Shown here: one piece after another, positions 48,754 to 57,286 of the stretch
Position numbering within the stretch: the stretch's first letter is position 1
Layout: every line of letters begins with the position of its first letter
Source of the DNA: Nocardia testacea NBRC 100365
GTDB lineage: Bacteria > Actinomycetota > Actinomycetes > Mycobacteriales > Mycobacteriaceae
Length of the DNA: 64,000 nucleotides
Assembly: GCF_000308775.1 (NCBI RefSeq)
Contig: NZ_BAGJ01000068.1
Coordinates: 1-64,000 of the forward strand
Reading direction: 5' to 3'
Notes under the pieces: model-generated
Told to the model about the DNA's origin: nothing
The model's database searches: none
The model's input: only the letters and a program-made list of their open reading frames with translations
Position numbers and translations under genes: made by a program

Positions 48754-50037
48754 TCAGTACTGTCCCCGTTCCGGTCGCAGCACCGCGGCGCCGAGCAGAT
48801 GAGTGGCCTGCAGGGCGAGCCGGGGATACAGATCCGCGCCGGGTGCGTCGGTGCTCACGCCGATGAGGTTCAGTGCCTGCCGGACGCGGTACTGGACGGT
48901 ATTGCGATGGACGGCCAGTCGCGTGGCGGCCGCCGCGTAGCTGCGGTTCACGGCGAGGAATACGCGCAATGTCTCCCGCAGCCAGAGATTGCGTTCGTTG
49001 TCCACCGCCAGTTCGCCGAGTTCGTCGGCGACGAACTCGCGCAGCGTATCCATATCGCCGGCCAGCAGGGCGACCGCCGACACCTCGGGGTGGGACAGCA
49101 CCCGGGCGCCGTGCTCTCCGCCCAGCAAGGCCAGCCGGCGCACCCGGTCGGCCTGACCCGCGCTGCGCCGGAAACCGGCGACCCCGGTGCCGTGACCGCC
49201 GAAGGCCACCCGCACCGGCAGGGCCCGGTCGACGAGCAACTGTTCGATCGCGGCGCTGTCCACGGACGTCTCCTGCGGGACGGCGAACCACATCCGGACC
49301 TCGTGGTCGTCCACCGGGACCAGCAGATTTCCGGTCGCCCGGTGGAACACGGTGGTCAGCGCGGTGCGGAGGTGGTCGAACACCTGCGCAGCCGTGGCGG
49401 AGTCGATATGCGGGCCGGTCCAGGCGTCGATCGCGAGGTGGCCACGGGTGAGCGGGTAGTGCAGCACCTGCTCCGCTGCCTCGGTATCGGTGGTCGTGCC
49501 GTTGAGCAGCCGGGTCACCCATTGCTGCCGGAGGCCGCCCCGGTCGCCGACCCAGCGGTCGCGTTCCTGTTCGTAGGCGACGCCGACCTGCTCGCAGACG
49601 CGGTCGATGTACACCGAGGTGCGGTTGACGATGTGGACGATCGCCGAGGTGGTCACCGGGCCGCCGCCGCCGTATTCGATCGCGTAGCGCATACCGGTGT
49701 CCAGGAAGCCCGCCTGCCCGATCCGGTACGCCCGGATCAACGCCGACGCCGGCACATCGCGCTGGGCGAGGATCCGGGCGTACGCCAGGGCCCGCTCCGG
49801 GGCCCGCACGTCATCTTCGCCGGCCTCGTTCTGCAGGAACTGCAGGACTTCCATCAGGTTGTCGGTCGTCCCGTCATCCATCAGTTCGCGCAGCCGGGGG
49901 TCCTGATCCAGGGCCGGCACCTGCGCGCGCATCAGGTGCGACAACTCGTCGACGAATTGGTCGCGGTCCCGGAGGAATGTCTGTGCGACCAGCCCGACCA
50001 CCTCTTCGGTACTGTGCGCCGCCTGTCGTTGCTCCAC
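48754..50037 (-). CDS. PucR family transcriptional regulator
   Basis: A 427-residue regulator of the PucR/CdaR class. The C-terminal helix-turn-helix is in RSYAAAATRLAVHRNTVQYRVRQAL (about 366-390; quoted parts RSYAAAATRLAVHRNTVQYR). A GGDEF-like central region with a degenerate fold covers about 170-300, and an N-terminal ligand-sensing region (RsbRD-N-like, helical) about 1-150. Such regulators control catabolic genes, for example for purines, proline or aromatic compounds. Here the php gene follows on the same strand, so local control is a sensible guess. The stop is at 48754, 23 nt from the repeat units. Confidence 0.85.
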   Translation of the reverse strand: MEQRQAAHSTEEVVGLVAQTFLRDRDQFVDELSHLMRAQVPALDQDPRLRELMDDGTTDNLMEVLQFLQNEAGEDDVRAPERALAYARILAQRDVPASALIRAYRIGQAGFLDTGMRYAIEYGGGGPVTTSAIVHIVNRTSVYIDRVCEQVGVAYEQERDRWVGDRGGLRQQWVTRLLNGTTTDTEAAEQVLHYPLTRGHLAIDAWTGPHIDSATAAQVFDHLRTALTTVFHRATGNLLVPVDDHEVRMWFAVPQETSVDSAAIEQLLVDRALPVRVAFGGHGTGVAGFRRSAGQADRVRRLALLGGEHGARVLSHPEVSAVALLAGDMDTLREFVADELGELAVDNERNLWLRETLRVFLAVNRSYAAAATRLAVHRNTVQYRVRQALNLIGVSTDAPGADLYPRLALQATHLLGAAVLRPERGQY

Positions 50038-50230
50038 GTGGTAATGATCGCGCGGTCGGGCGGGCGGGTGACCGGCCGGGCGGTCGTCCCGGTGGCGCCG
50101 GCCCGGGCGGAGCCGAATCGGTGCCCCGACCGGCGGACGCGGCTAGAGTCTGCGGACAGGCGGACGGCCGGTGGCATCGGACCGCACGCGGCAGTGTTGG
50201 GCAGGACCGACGGGGTGCGGGGCAGTTGTT

Positions 50231-50782
50231 ATGAAGATTTCCGCCGGTGCGCCCGGGTGGTACGACGCGTGCTCGCCGGCCGAACGGGCCGCCACGGTGA
50301 CGCTGGCCGCGACGCGCCGGAACTGGTCGGTGATGTGGTCGGCGCTGGCCGCGGCCGGTCTCGTGCTCGCGTGCTATCCGCTGGCGGCCGGACTGCTGCC
50401 ACTGCCCGGCCCGGAGCCCGCCGCTCCACCCGGGGCGGTGGCGTTCGCGATCGGCGCACTCCTGCTCGATCTCGCGGTGCTGGTGGTCAACAGTGTGGCC
50501 TGGGGGCGGGTGCAGCGGGTTTTCTCCGGAGCGGCGCCGGAGGAGACCGTGCGCCCGTTCCGCTGGGTGCGCTGGCTGCCCACTTCGCTGGTCTCGCTGC
50601 TGGGGACCATCGCGATGCTCGTCGTCGGGGTGTACCCGCTGGCGCGGTTCGGCGAGGCGGGCCTGCGGGGGCTGTCCGCCGCCGAGTGGGCGAGCGCCGG
50701 CGTGGCGGTGTTGTGCGTGCTGTGCGGACTGTCGACCCTGTGGTTGAAGGTGATCCTGCGGCCGGTCCGGACCGGGCCGTAG
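50231..50782 (+). CDS. Four-helix membrane protein
   Basis: A 183-residue hypothetical protein with about four membrane helices (about 37-57, 70-92, 112-134, 146-170) joined by short loops. It starts MKISAGAPGWYDACSPAERA at ATG 50231. The frame is open to 50171 but that part overlaps the promoter region. I recognise no named family. It is divergent from the PucR-type regulator across a 193-bp gap and convergent with the ArsR-GNAT gene. It has no visible catalytic motif. Confidence 0.7.
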   Translation: MKISAGAPGWYDACSPAERAATVTLAATRRNWSVMWSALAAAGLVLACYPLAAGLLPLPGPEPAAPPGAVAFAIGALLLDLAVLVVNSVAWGRVQRVFSGAAPEETVRPFRWVRWLPTSLVSLLGTIAMLVVGVYPLARFGEAGLRGLSAAEWASAGVAVLCVLCGLSTLWLKVILRPVRTGP

Positions 50783-50819
50783 CGGCGGCGACCGTGCCGC
50801 GGCCGGCCCGGCCGGACGG

Positions 50820-51680
50820 TCAGTTCAGCGGACTGCGGCGCTCCAGCAGTACCGCGTCGCGCCAGCGGCCTTCGGAGCGGCCGCTGCGCTCCCGGATACC
50901 GACGGTGCGGAAGCCCGCCGCGTGGTGCAGGGAGAGCCCGGCCCGGTCCTCCGGGAAAACGGTGGTCTGCAGGGCGCGCAGACCCGCCTCCTCGGCGGCC
51001 GTCACTTGACGGCGCAGCAGTGCGGTCCCCACGCCGCGGCCTTCGAGTTCGTCGGCGACCATTACGCAGCTGTCGGCGACGTCCCGGTAGAACTCGTGGC
51101 GCGAGACCGGGGTGAGGGCAGCCCACCCCGCGATCCGGCCGTCGGCTTCGGCGACCCAGCGGTGCCCGGGCAGCCACTGGCGGTCCAGGGTCTCCCGGTC
51201 GGGGGCGTCGGCCGCGCCGACGGCGGGGTAGGCCGTCCCGCGGGCGGCGTGGATGGCGCGCACGGATTCCCAGTCCGCGTCGGTCAGCGCCCGGACGGTG
51301 ATATCGCCGGGCGGCTCGTCCGGACAGGGCGGCTGGGGGGTGAGCAGGCCCATCACCGCGTCGGCGGTGTGCGGCAGTTCGGTGCAGCGGTGTGGATTGA
51401 CGGTGACGAGGGTGGCAGTGCCCTCTTTGTGTACTGTCACGAACCCGGCGTCGGTGAGCTTGCGGACATGGTGGGAGACGGTCGGCTGTCCGATACCGAG
51501 TGCTTCGGCGATTTCGCCGATGTGGATGCCGGCGGGGCTCGTGGCGACCTGGTGCAGTAACCGGACCCGGGTCGGGTCGGCCAGGCAGGAGAACCAGCCT
51601 GCGTAGATGGCCGCGTCGGCGACCGGGAGCGCGTCCCCGCGCTCCCGGTCCCGCACGACCGGCGGTGCCAAGGAGGTCAT
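50820..51680 (-). CDS. ArsR-type regulator fused to a GNAT acetyltransferase
   Basis: A 286-residue fusion. The N-terminal half (about 1-115) is a winged helix-turn-helix with CLADPTRVRLLHQVATS, HIGEIAEALGIGQPTVSHHVRKLTDAG and a wing; the ELCVCDL metal site of ArsR is absent (the matching helix reads EIAEALG). The C-terminal half (about 125-280) is a GNAT domain with ITVRALTDADWESVRAIHAARG, DSCVMVADELEGRGVGTALL (acetyl-CoA loop) and FPEDRAGLSLHHAAGFRTVG, close to phosphinothricin N-acetyltransferases and ArsN. The protein may sense a ligand and inactivate it. A palindrome upstream (51691-51707) is a possible self-operator. I chose ATG 51680; the ORF opens further upstream without domain support. 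Confidence 0.85.
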   Translation of the reverse strand: MTSLAPPVVRDRERGDALPVADAAIYAGWFSCLADPTRVRLLHQVATSPAGIHIGEIAEALGIGQPTVSHHVRKLTDAGFVTVHKEGTATLVTVNPHRCTELPHTADAVMGLLTPQPPCPDEPPGDITVRALTDADWESVRAIHAARGTAYPAVGAADAPDRETLDRQWLPGHRWVAEADGRIAGWAALTPVSRHEFYRDVADSCVMVADELEGRGVGTALLRRQVTAAEEAGLRALQTTVFPEDRAGLSLHHAAGFRTVGIRERSGRSEGRWRDAVLLERRSPLN

Positions 51681-51690
51681 GGGGCCCACT

Positions 51691-51707
51691 ATATCGACGG
51701 AAGATAT
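51691..51707 (-). promoter_or_regulatory. Palindrome ATATC-N7-GATAT upstream of the ArsR-GNAT gene
   Basis: ATATC (51691-51695) and GATAT (51703-51707) form an inverted repeat just before the start codon, similar to ArsR-family operators with ATA-type half sites. Autoregulation is inferred. Confidence 0.45.
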
Positions 51708-52186
51708 TCGGTCCGAGAAAGTCGAGTTTCCGACGTTTATCAAGTGTCGTCGATATTGCCGGGCGCCGGTATCGCCGGCCACCGTGACCGTATTCGGACC
51801 CTTTGGGCGGGGGCCGCTTCGCGGTTCTCGAAATATGCGTTCGACCGGGCGATCCGCGCGAAATCGTTTACGCGACCCTCGGTAGGGCACGCCACGGTAG
51901 CCGGGCGCGAGCCGAACGAATGCGGTGCCTATTCCGCTCCGGAGTGAGCGCGTCAATTCTTTACCGATTTGTTTCCATTCGGCGGTGGAATTTCTGCCGG
52001 AGTGAAAGTATCCGCGCCGTATTTTCCGGGAGATGGCTGTCCGGGACGATCGCGTTCCGGGGGCCCTGGCGACCGGTCGCGCGGGCGGTTCCGGTGGCCC
52101 ACCCGGGCGGGTCCGGCCGCGTTTCCGGCGGCCTACCGTCCGGGACGGACATTGCCGGAAACCTCGGATGACCTTACTGTGTAAGG
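51708..52186. other. Gap between ArsR-GNAT and the serine hydrolase gene
   Basis: About 480 bp with no gene that I can support. It is lower in GC than its neighbours. It ends with the TACTGT box of the next gene. Confidence 0.5.
52175..52180 (+). promoter_or_regulatory. Leaderless -10 box of the serine hydrolase gene
   Basis: TACTGT ends 6 nt before ATG 52187. Confidence 0.4.
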
Positions 52187-53410
52187 ATGAGCAGCGTCGC
52201 TTATTCCGGCAGTGCCGGAGCAGAATTTCGGCGGCTGACGTCCGCATTCACCCGGGTCTACGGTGGCCGGAAGGGCGTAGGTGCGGCGCTGGCCGTGTAT
52301 CGGCACGGGGAACCCGTTCTCGATATCTGGACGGGGGAGGCCGCACCGGGCCGGCCCTGGAGTCGCGATACCGGTGCGGTGGTCTTCTCGGCGACCAAGG
52401 GCATCGCGGCCACGGTCGTGCATCGGCTCGCCGATCGCGGTCTCATCGATTACGACGCCCCGGTGTGTGAATACTGGCCCGCGTTCGGATGTAACAGCAA
52501 GGACAAGATCACCGTCCGGCAGGTGCTCACCCATTCGGCCGGACTCTCCGGCGTCGGCGCCCTGGCGGCGCAGGGGGCCGAACTGCTCGACCACGAACTC
52601 ATGGCCGAACGCCTGGCTGCCGCCACCCCGGATCGGCTGCTCGGTGTTCCCGCCTATCACGCGATGACCTTCGGCTGGCTGCTCGCCGGCCTGGCCCGCG
52701 AGGTCACCGGCGTCAGTATGAAGGAACTGTTCCAGCGCGAGGTCGCGATCCCGCTGGGCACCGACGGTGTGCACCTGGGACGTCCACCCGCGGGTTCGGT
52801 CACCGTGGCGGCCGAGAGCTTCGGCACCGGCTTCTCCTTCGCCGGCACGCCGCGCGGTTCCCGGCTGGTCACGCTGTTGCAGGCCATTCCCGGCGCGCTC
52901 GGGGTGAGCAGCCGTTCCCTGTTCATCCCCGGCGCCGAGGCCATCCTGACCGGCCCGAACCCGCCACTGCTGGACAGCGAGATGCCGGCCGCCAACGGTG
53001 TGTGCAGCGCCAACGGCCTGGCCGCGGTGTACGAACCGCTGGCCTGCAACGGGCTCGCCAGCGGCAGCCGGTACCTGTCCGGCGCCACCGTCCAGGCCAT
53101 TCGCCGGATCGAACGGTTCCGGCCCGACACCGGGTTGTTCCTGTACATGGGGCCCCTGTGGCATCTCGGCTATCACGCCATGCCCACCCTGGGCGCACCC
53201 CGCGGGTTCGGCCATATCGGGCTGGGTGGCTCGTTCGGCTGGGCGGACCCCGACAGCGGTATCTCGCTCGGTTTCGTCCACAACCGGCTCGCCATGGAAA
53301 CCCTGGCCGTCGACCAGTCCGCGTTCGCCTGGCTACTGCCCCTGGTCATATCCGGAGCCCGCTCGGCCGCCCGGATCGGCCGCGGCGCGACCCGGGAGGC
53401 CGCGGCCTGA
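52187..53410 (+). CDS. Beta-lactamase-fold serine hydrolase (family VIII esterase-like)
   Basis: A 407-residue alpha/beta serine hydrolase of the class C beta-lactamase/EstB family. The nucleophile motif SxxK is SATK in VVFSATKGIAATV (about residues 68-71). The second motif Tyr is likely the Tyr of PAYHAMTFGWLL. Other shared parts are VRQVLTHSAGLSG and GFGHIGLGGSFGWADP, the last in the position of the KTG/HxG box. No signal peptide is visible, so it may be cytoplasmic, as for LipE-type mycobacterial esterases. It probably cleaves esters; beta-lactam activity is unlikely. The ATG and leaderless promoter fix the start. Confidence 0.87.
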   Translation: MSSVAYSGSAGAEFRRLTSAFTRVYGGRKGVGAALAVYRHGEPVLDIWTGEAAPGRPWSRDTGAVVFSATKGIAATVVHRLADRGLIDYDAPVCEYWPAFGCNSKDKITVRQVLTHSAGLSGVGALAAQGAELLDHELMAERLAAATPDRLLGVPAYHAMTFGWLLAGLAREVTGVSMKELFQREVAIPLGTDGVHLGRPPAGSVTVAAESFGTGFSFAGTPRGSRLVTLLQAIPGALGVSSRSLFIPGAEAILTGPNPPLLDSEMPAANGVCSANGLAAVYEPLACNGLASGSRYLSGATVQAIRRIERFRPDTGLFLYMGPLWHLGYHAMPTLGAPRGFGHIGLGGSFGWADPDSGISLGFVHNRLAMETLAVDQSAFAWLLPLVISGARSAARIGRGATREAAA

Positions 53411-53414
53411 TCGC

Positions 53415-54773
53415 TCAGGTCAGGTAGCGGTAGGCGGGGGAGCCCGGTTCGAGCCGCTCGCACTGGATCGGGGAATGCGCGATCCGGTCCAGCAGCGGTT
53501 GCAGGCCGGTGCGTTCGCCCAGTTCGACCCCGACGAGCGCGGCGCCGGTCTCCCGGTTGTTGCGTTTGACGTATTCGAACAGGGTGATGTCGTCGTCGGG
53601 ACCCAGAACTTCGTCGAGGAACCGGCGCAGCGCTCCCGGTTCCTGCGGGAAGTCCACCAGGAAATAGTGCTTGAGGCCCTGGTGTACGAGCGAGCGTTCG
53701 ATGACCTCGCCGTACCTGGACACATCGTTGTTGCCCCCCGAGACCAGGCAGACCACGGTGGAACCGGGCTCCGGCGGCGATTCCAGCAGCGCGGTGACCG
53801 CCAGCGCGCCCGCGGGCTCGGCGATGATTCCCTCGCTCTGGTACAGGTCCAGCATGGCGGTGCACACGGCGCCCTCGTCCACCCGCAGCAGCCGGAAGGA
53901 GCCGGCGCCGCCGGGGGGTTCGGTCGAGAGGAGCAGGGGCAGGGAACCGTGCGAGACCACTCGTCCGCCGAAACCGGCCACCGCGTCGTAGGGGACCCGG
54001 CCGATCCGGCGGACCGCGGCGCCGTCGACGAACGGGTCGACTTCGGGCAGGGTCACCGGTCCGCCCGCCACCAGGGCCGCGGTCATCGAGGCGGCGCCGG
54101 CGGGCTCGACCGCCAGGATGGCGGTCTCCGGGGCGCGTTTGCGCAGGTAGGTGCCGATACCGGCGAGGCACCCGCCGCCACCGACGGGGACCACCACCAG
54201 ATCCGGCGCTGCCCCCAGCTGATCCAGGATCTCGGCGGCGATGGTGCCCTGGCCGGCGGCGGTACGGGTGTCGTCGAACGGCGGCACCATGGTGGCGCCG
54301 GTGCGCCGGACATCGTCGGCCGCCGCGGCCGCCGCCGCGTCGAAGGTTTCGCCGACGGCGATCAGTTCGACGAATTGGCCGCCGTGGACGCGGATGCGGT
54401 CACGCTTCTGCCGGGGGGTGGTGGTGGGGACATAGATGCGGCCGGTGATCCCCATGGCCCGGCAGGCGAAGGCCACGCCCTGGGCGTGGTTACCGGCGCT
54501 GGCCGCCACAACGCCCGCCGCGCGCTCGGCGTCGTCGAGCTGGACCACCAGGTTGTATGCGCCGCGCAACTTGTAGGAGCGGACGACGGTGAGGTCCTCG
54601 CGTTTGAGGTACACCTGCGAGCCGGTCAGCTGCGATAGCCGCGGGCATAGTTGCAGGGGAGTGGGCTCGATAATGTCGGCGATGCGTTCGGCTGCGGCGT
54701 CGATCTCGTCCGCGGTCAACGCGGGACGGGCTTCTGGCAGGTGAGTGAGCACATCGGACACCCGGTCCATGCT
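53415..54773 (-). CDS. ilvA: Threonine ammonia-lyase (biosynthetic, IlvA)
   Basis: IlvA deaminates threonine to 2-oxobutanoate, the first step of isoleucine synthesis, with PLP. The 452-residue protein has the PLP lysine in VRSYKLRGAYN, SAGNHAQGVA, the phosphate loop VPVGGGGCLAG, GIIAEPAGALAVTALL and SGGNNDVSRYGEV. A single ACT-like regulatory domain follows from about residue 355 (LKHYFLVDFPQEPGALRRF). Compared with my memory of the mycobacterial protein it has about 20 extra residues near VVSHGSLPLLLSTEPPGG. I took ATG 54773 with an AGGGGTGG upstream; ATG 54830 is also possible and adds 19 residues. ileS with its T-box is in the same window. Confidence 0.92.
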   Translation of the reverse strand, partial: SMDRVSDVLTHLPEARPALTADEIDAAAERIADIIEPTPLQLCPRLSQLTGSQVYLKREDLTVVRSYKLRGAYNLVVQLDDAERAAGVVAASAGNHAQGVAFACRAMGITGRIYVPTTTPRQKRDRIRVHGGQFVELIAVGETFDAAAAAAADDVRRTGATMVPPFDDTRTAAGQGTIAAEILDQLGAAPDLVVVPVGGGGCLAGIGTYLRKRAPETAILAVEPAGAASMTAALVAGGPVTLPEVDPFVDGAAVRRIGRVPYDAVAGFGGRVVSHGSLPLLLSTEPPGGAGSFRLLRVDEGAVCTAMLDLYQSEGIIAEPAGALAVTALLESPPEPGSTVVCLVSGGNNDVSRYGEVIERSLVHQGLKHYFLVDFPQEPGALRRFLDEVLGPDDDITLFEYVKRNNRETGAALVGVELGERTGLQPLLDRIAHSPIQCERLEPGSPAYRYLT

Positions 54774-54879
54774 GCCATCCACCCCTGCCGGAGCGCGCAG
54801 CGGGTGGCCGTGTCCTGCGCTTTCGTTCATCTGGGCGGGGCGGTTCCGGACGTCCGGAACCACCCCGGGACCGGGTTCG

Positions 54880-55314
54880 TCAGCGCGGGGTGAGCACGAA
54901 GACCGGGATCTGGCGATCGGTCTTGAGCTGATAGTCGGCATAGGGCGGGTAGGCGGCGACCGCCCGCGCCCACCAGAGCGCCTTCTCCTCGCCGAACACC
55001 TCGCGCGCGGTGTAGTCCTTGGTGACCGTGCCGTCCTGCAGTTCGACATGGGGTTCGGCGACCACGTTGTGGTACCAGACGGGATGTTTGGGGGCGCCGC
55101 CCAGCGAGGCGACGATCGCGTACTCGCCGTCGTGTTCCACCCGCATGAGGGCGGTTTTGCGAAGTTTGCCGGTCTTGTTCCCGACGGTCGTCAGCACCAC
55201 CACCGGCATGCCCTGCAGGGTGGTGCCCTCGGTACCACCGGAGTTCTCGATCTTCTCGGCCTGTTCGCGGGCCCAGTCGGATGTGGACGGTGCGTATTCT
55301 CCAGTCAATGGCAT
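54880..55314 (-). CDS. Deazaflavin (F420)-dependent nitroreductase family protein (second)
   Basis: A 144-residue Ddn/FDOR family split-barrel protein. Motifs: [25 protein letters not shown] (in parts: [24 protein letters not shown]), [20 protein letters not shown] and [20 protein letters not shown], close to the Rv1558/Rv3547 group; Rv1558 lies next to ilvA (Rv1559) in M. tuberculosis, which supports orthology. It probably reduces quinones or unknown substrates with F420H2. The ATG is 55314; the ORF extends upstream without support. It is divergent from the small membrane gene at 55493. Confidence 0.87.
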   Translation of the reverse strand: MPLTGEYAPSTSDWAREQAEKIENSGGTEGTTLQGMPVVVLTTVGNKTGKLRKTALMRVEHDGEYAIVASLGGAPKHPVWYHNVVAEPHVELQDGTVTKDYTAREVFGEEKALWWARAVAAYPPYADYQLKTDRQIPVFVLTPR

Positions 55315-55480
55315 GTCCCGGGAAACGTCCCGGACGGGGTCGCTTGTTCCCCGGTGGGCCCGGCCCGGCCGGACAGGGCCGCGGTGACCGGGCCGGCCGC
55401 TCCGGCGGCGCTGGGCGCCGGGGGCGGAATATGTGTGCGGGAAGACGAAAGTTCGATGGACCGAACACAGGTCGCACGGG

Positions 55481-55486
55481 TAGCCT
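55481..55486 (+). promoter_or_regulatory. Leaderless -10 box before 55493
   Basis: TAGCCT ends 6 nt before ATG 55493. Confidence 0.4.
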
Positions 55487-55492
55487 GAACAT

Positions 55493-55723
55493 ATGACCGC
55501 ATCGCCTCTCACCGCCCCGCGTGCCGCCGTCCGCGGTGCGGCGGCTGTGGATATCGCGGGGTCGCGCTGGCCGGTGTACAAGCTGGAGGCGCTCGTCATG
55601 GGGTTGCTGGTCTTCCTGGTGGCGGCGGCCGTCCTGGGATCGACGCAGGCCGGGGTACTGCTGGGCGCGGCCGTGGGCGCCGTGCTGTGGACCACCGGAT
55701 GGTGGCGCGCGGCGCGCCGGTAG
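55493..55723 (+). CDS. Small two-helix membrane protein
   Basis: A 76-residue hypothetical protein. A 27-residue polar N-terminus is followed by two hydrophobic segments (about 31-50 and 53-69) and a basic end WWRAARR. The start is supported by the TAGCCT box. I recognise no family. It lies between the divergent Ddn-like gene and the amidase. Confidence 0.6.
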   Translation: MTASPLTAPRAAVRGAAAVDIAGSRWPVYKLEALVMGLLVFLVAAAVLGSTQAGVLLGAAVGAVLWTTGWWRAARR

Positions 55724-55862
55724 TCGCTGCCGCTCTCGTACGCCGCGCCGGGCAACTGCTCCCGTGTGGTTCCGCTCCGTACTAGTCTGGGCCGAGTTGA
55801 ACACACGTCCACTTGGTTCCGGATCGGGTATCCGGGTCCCCGAGGTACACGCGAGCCGATTC

Positions 55863-57275
55863 ATGACCGATCGAGTACATGCCTTCACCGACGACGCGCT
55901 GGGCGGACACGATGCGGTGGCGCTCGCGGCCCTCGTCCGGGCCGGTGCGGCGAGTCCGCAGGAACTGGCCCGCGCGGCACTGGCCCGGGCCGAAGCGGTG
56001 AACCCGAGGTTGAACGCGATCGCCTACCGGTGTCCGGAGCCGCGACCCGCCACTGCCGGGGACGGCGTGTGGTACGGAGTGCCGGCTTTCGTGAAGGACA
56101 ACGCCGATGTGGCCGGACTGCCGAGTTGCCACGGCAGCGCGGCGATCACGGCGCATCCCGCCGGTAAGGACGATCGGTTCACCGCCCAACTGCTGAGCAC
56201 CGGGGTGACGGTACTGGGCAAGACCACCATGCCCGAATTCGGCTTCACCTCCACCACCGAGTTCGAGCACGGCGACCCCACCCGCAACCCCTGGAATACC
56301 GGGTACACCGTAGGGGGTTCCTCGGGCGGATCGGCCGCCCTGGTCGCCGCCGGTGTGGTGCCGGTGGCGCACGGTAACGACGGGGGCGGTTCACTGCGTA
56401 TCCCGGCGGCATGCGCGGGTCTGGTCTCGTTGAAACCCAGCCGGTTCCGGCATCTGGACAATGCCCAGGCGCGGCAGTTGCCGATCAAACTCGTCTCCGA
56501 AGGGGTGCTGTCCCGGTCGGTCCGTGATCAGGCCGCGTATCACGCCGCCGCCGAGACCTACTGGCGCAATCCGAAGCTCCCGCCCATCGGCACCGTCGAG
56601 GGACCCACGACGCGGAAACTGCGGATCGGCCTGCTCACCACGGCGTGCAACGGCCTGGAACCCGACGCGGAAACCCTGGCCGCCGTCACCGCGACCGCCG
56701 GGATCCTGGAGAGCGCGGGACATACGATCGAGCCGATGCCCTCGCCGGTCTCCGCGGAGCTCGTCGCCGACTTCCTGCAGTACTGGGGATTTCTCGCGCA
56801 GATGTCGGGGGTCACCGGGAAGCTGAGTCACGGCCGTACCTTCGACGCCGCCCGGCTGGAAACCTTCACCAAGGGCCTGGCCGCCGCGTTCCGCCGGCGT
56901 CTGTTCGCCACGCCGGGTGCGCTGTACCGGCTGAACCGGGCCCGCGCCGACTACGACGCGGTGCTCACCCGCTACGACGCCGTCCTCTCACCGGTGCTCA
57001 CCCACACCACACCCGAGATCGGATATCTGAACCCGGGAGTGCCGTTCGCCGAATCGATCGAACGGGTCACGAATTTCGTCGGCTATACCCCGATCAACAA
57101 TGTCACCGGTTCGCCGTCCATCGCGATCCCGGCCGGTCTCACCGCGGCAGGCCTGCCCGTCGGGGTCATGCTCAGTGGGCCCTACGGTGGCGAGCGCACG
57201 CTGCTGGAGCTGGGTTTCCTGCTGGAAGCGCAGGCGCCGTTCCCGCGGATCGCCGCCGCGGCGACCGGGTCCTGA
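55863..57275 (+). CDS. Amidase (amidase-signature family)
   Basis: A 470-residue amidase-signature enzyme that hydrolyses amide bonds. The catalytic Lys is in YGVPAFVKDNADV, the cis-Ser in GYTVGGSSGGSAALVAAG and the nucleophile Ser in HGNDGGGSLRIPAACAG. The usual GSDGGGS is GNDGGGS here, with the nucleophile kept. The C-terminal part has PINNVTGSPSIAIPAGLT. I chose ATG 55863 (MTDRVHAFTDD); the frame is open upstream but overlaps the small membrane gene. No GatB/GatC nearby, so it is not GatA. The substrate is unknown. Confidence 0.9.
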   Translation: MTDRVHAFTDDALGGHDAVALAALVRAGAASPQELARAALARAEAVNPRLNAIAYRCPEPRPATAGDGVWYGVPAFVKDNADVAGLPSCHGSAAITAHPAGKDDRFTAQLLSTGVTVLGKTTMPEFGFTSTTEFEHGDPTRNPWNTGYTVGGSSGGSAALVAAGVVPVAHGNDGGGSLRIPAACAGLVSLKPSRFRHLDNAQARQLPIKLVSEGVLSRSVRDQAAYHAAAETYWRNPKLPPIGTVEGPTTRKLRIGLLTTACNGLEPDAETLAAVTATAGILESAGHTIEPMPSPVSAELVADFLQYWGFLAQMSGVTGKLSHGRTFDAARLETFTKGLAAAFRRRLFATPGALYRLNRARADYDAVLTRYDAVLSPVLTHTTPEIGYLNPGVPFAESIERVTNFVGYTPINNVTGSPSIAIPAGLTAAGLPVGVMLSGPYGGERTLLELGFLLEAQAPFPRIAAAATGS

Positions 57276-57286
57276 CGGCGGCGCGG

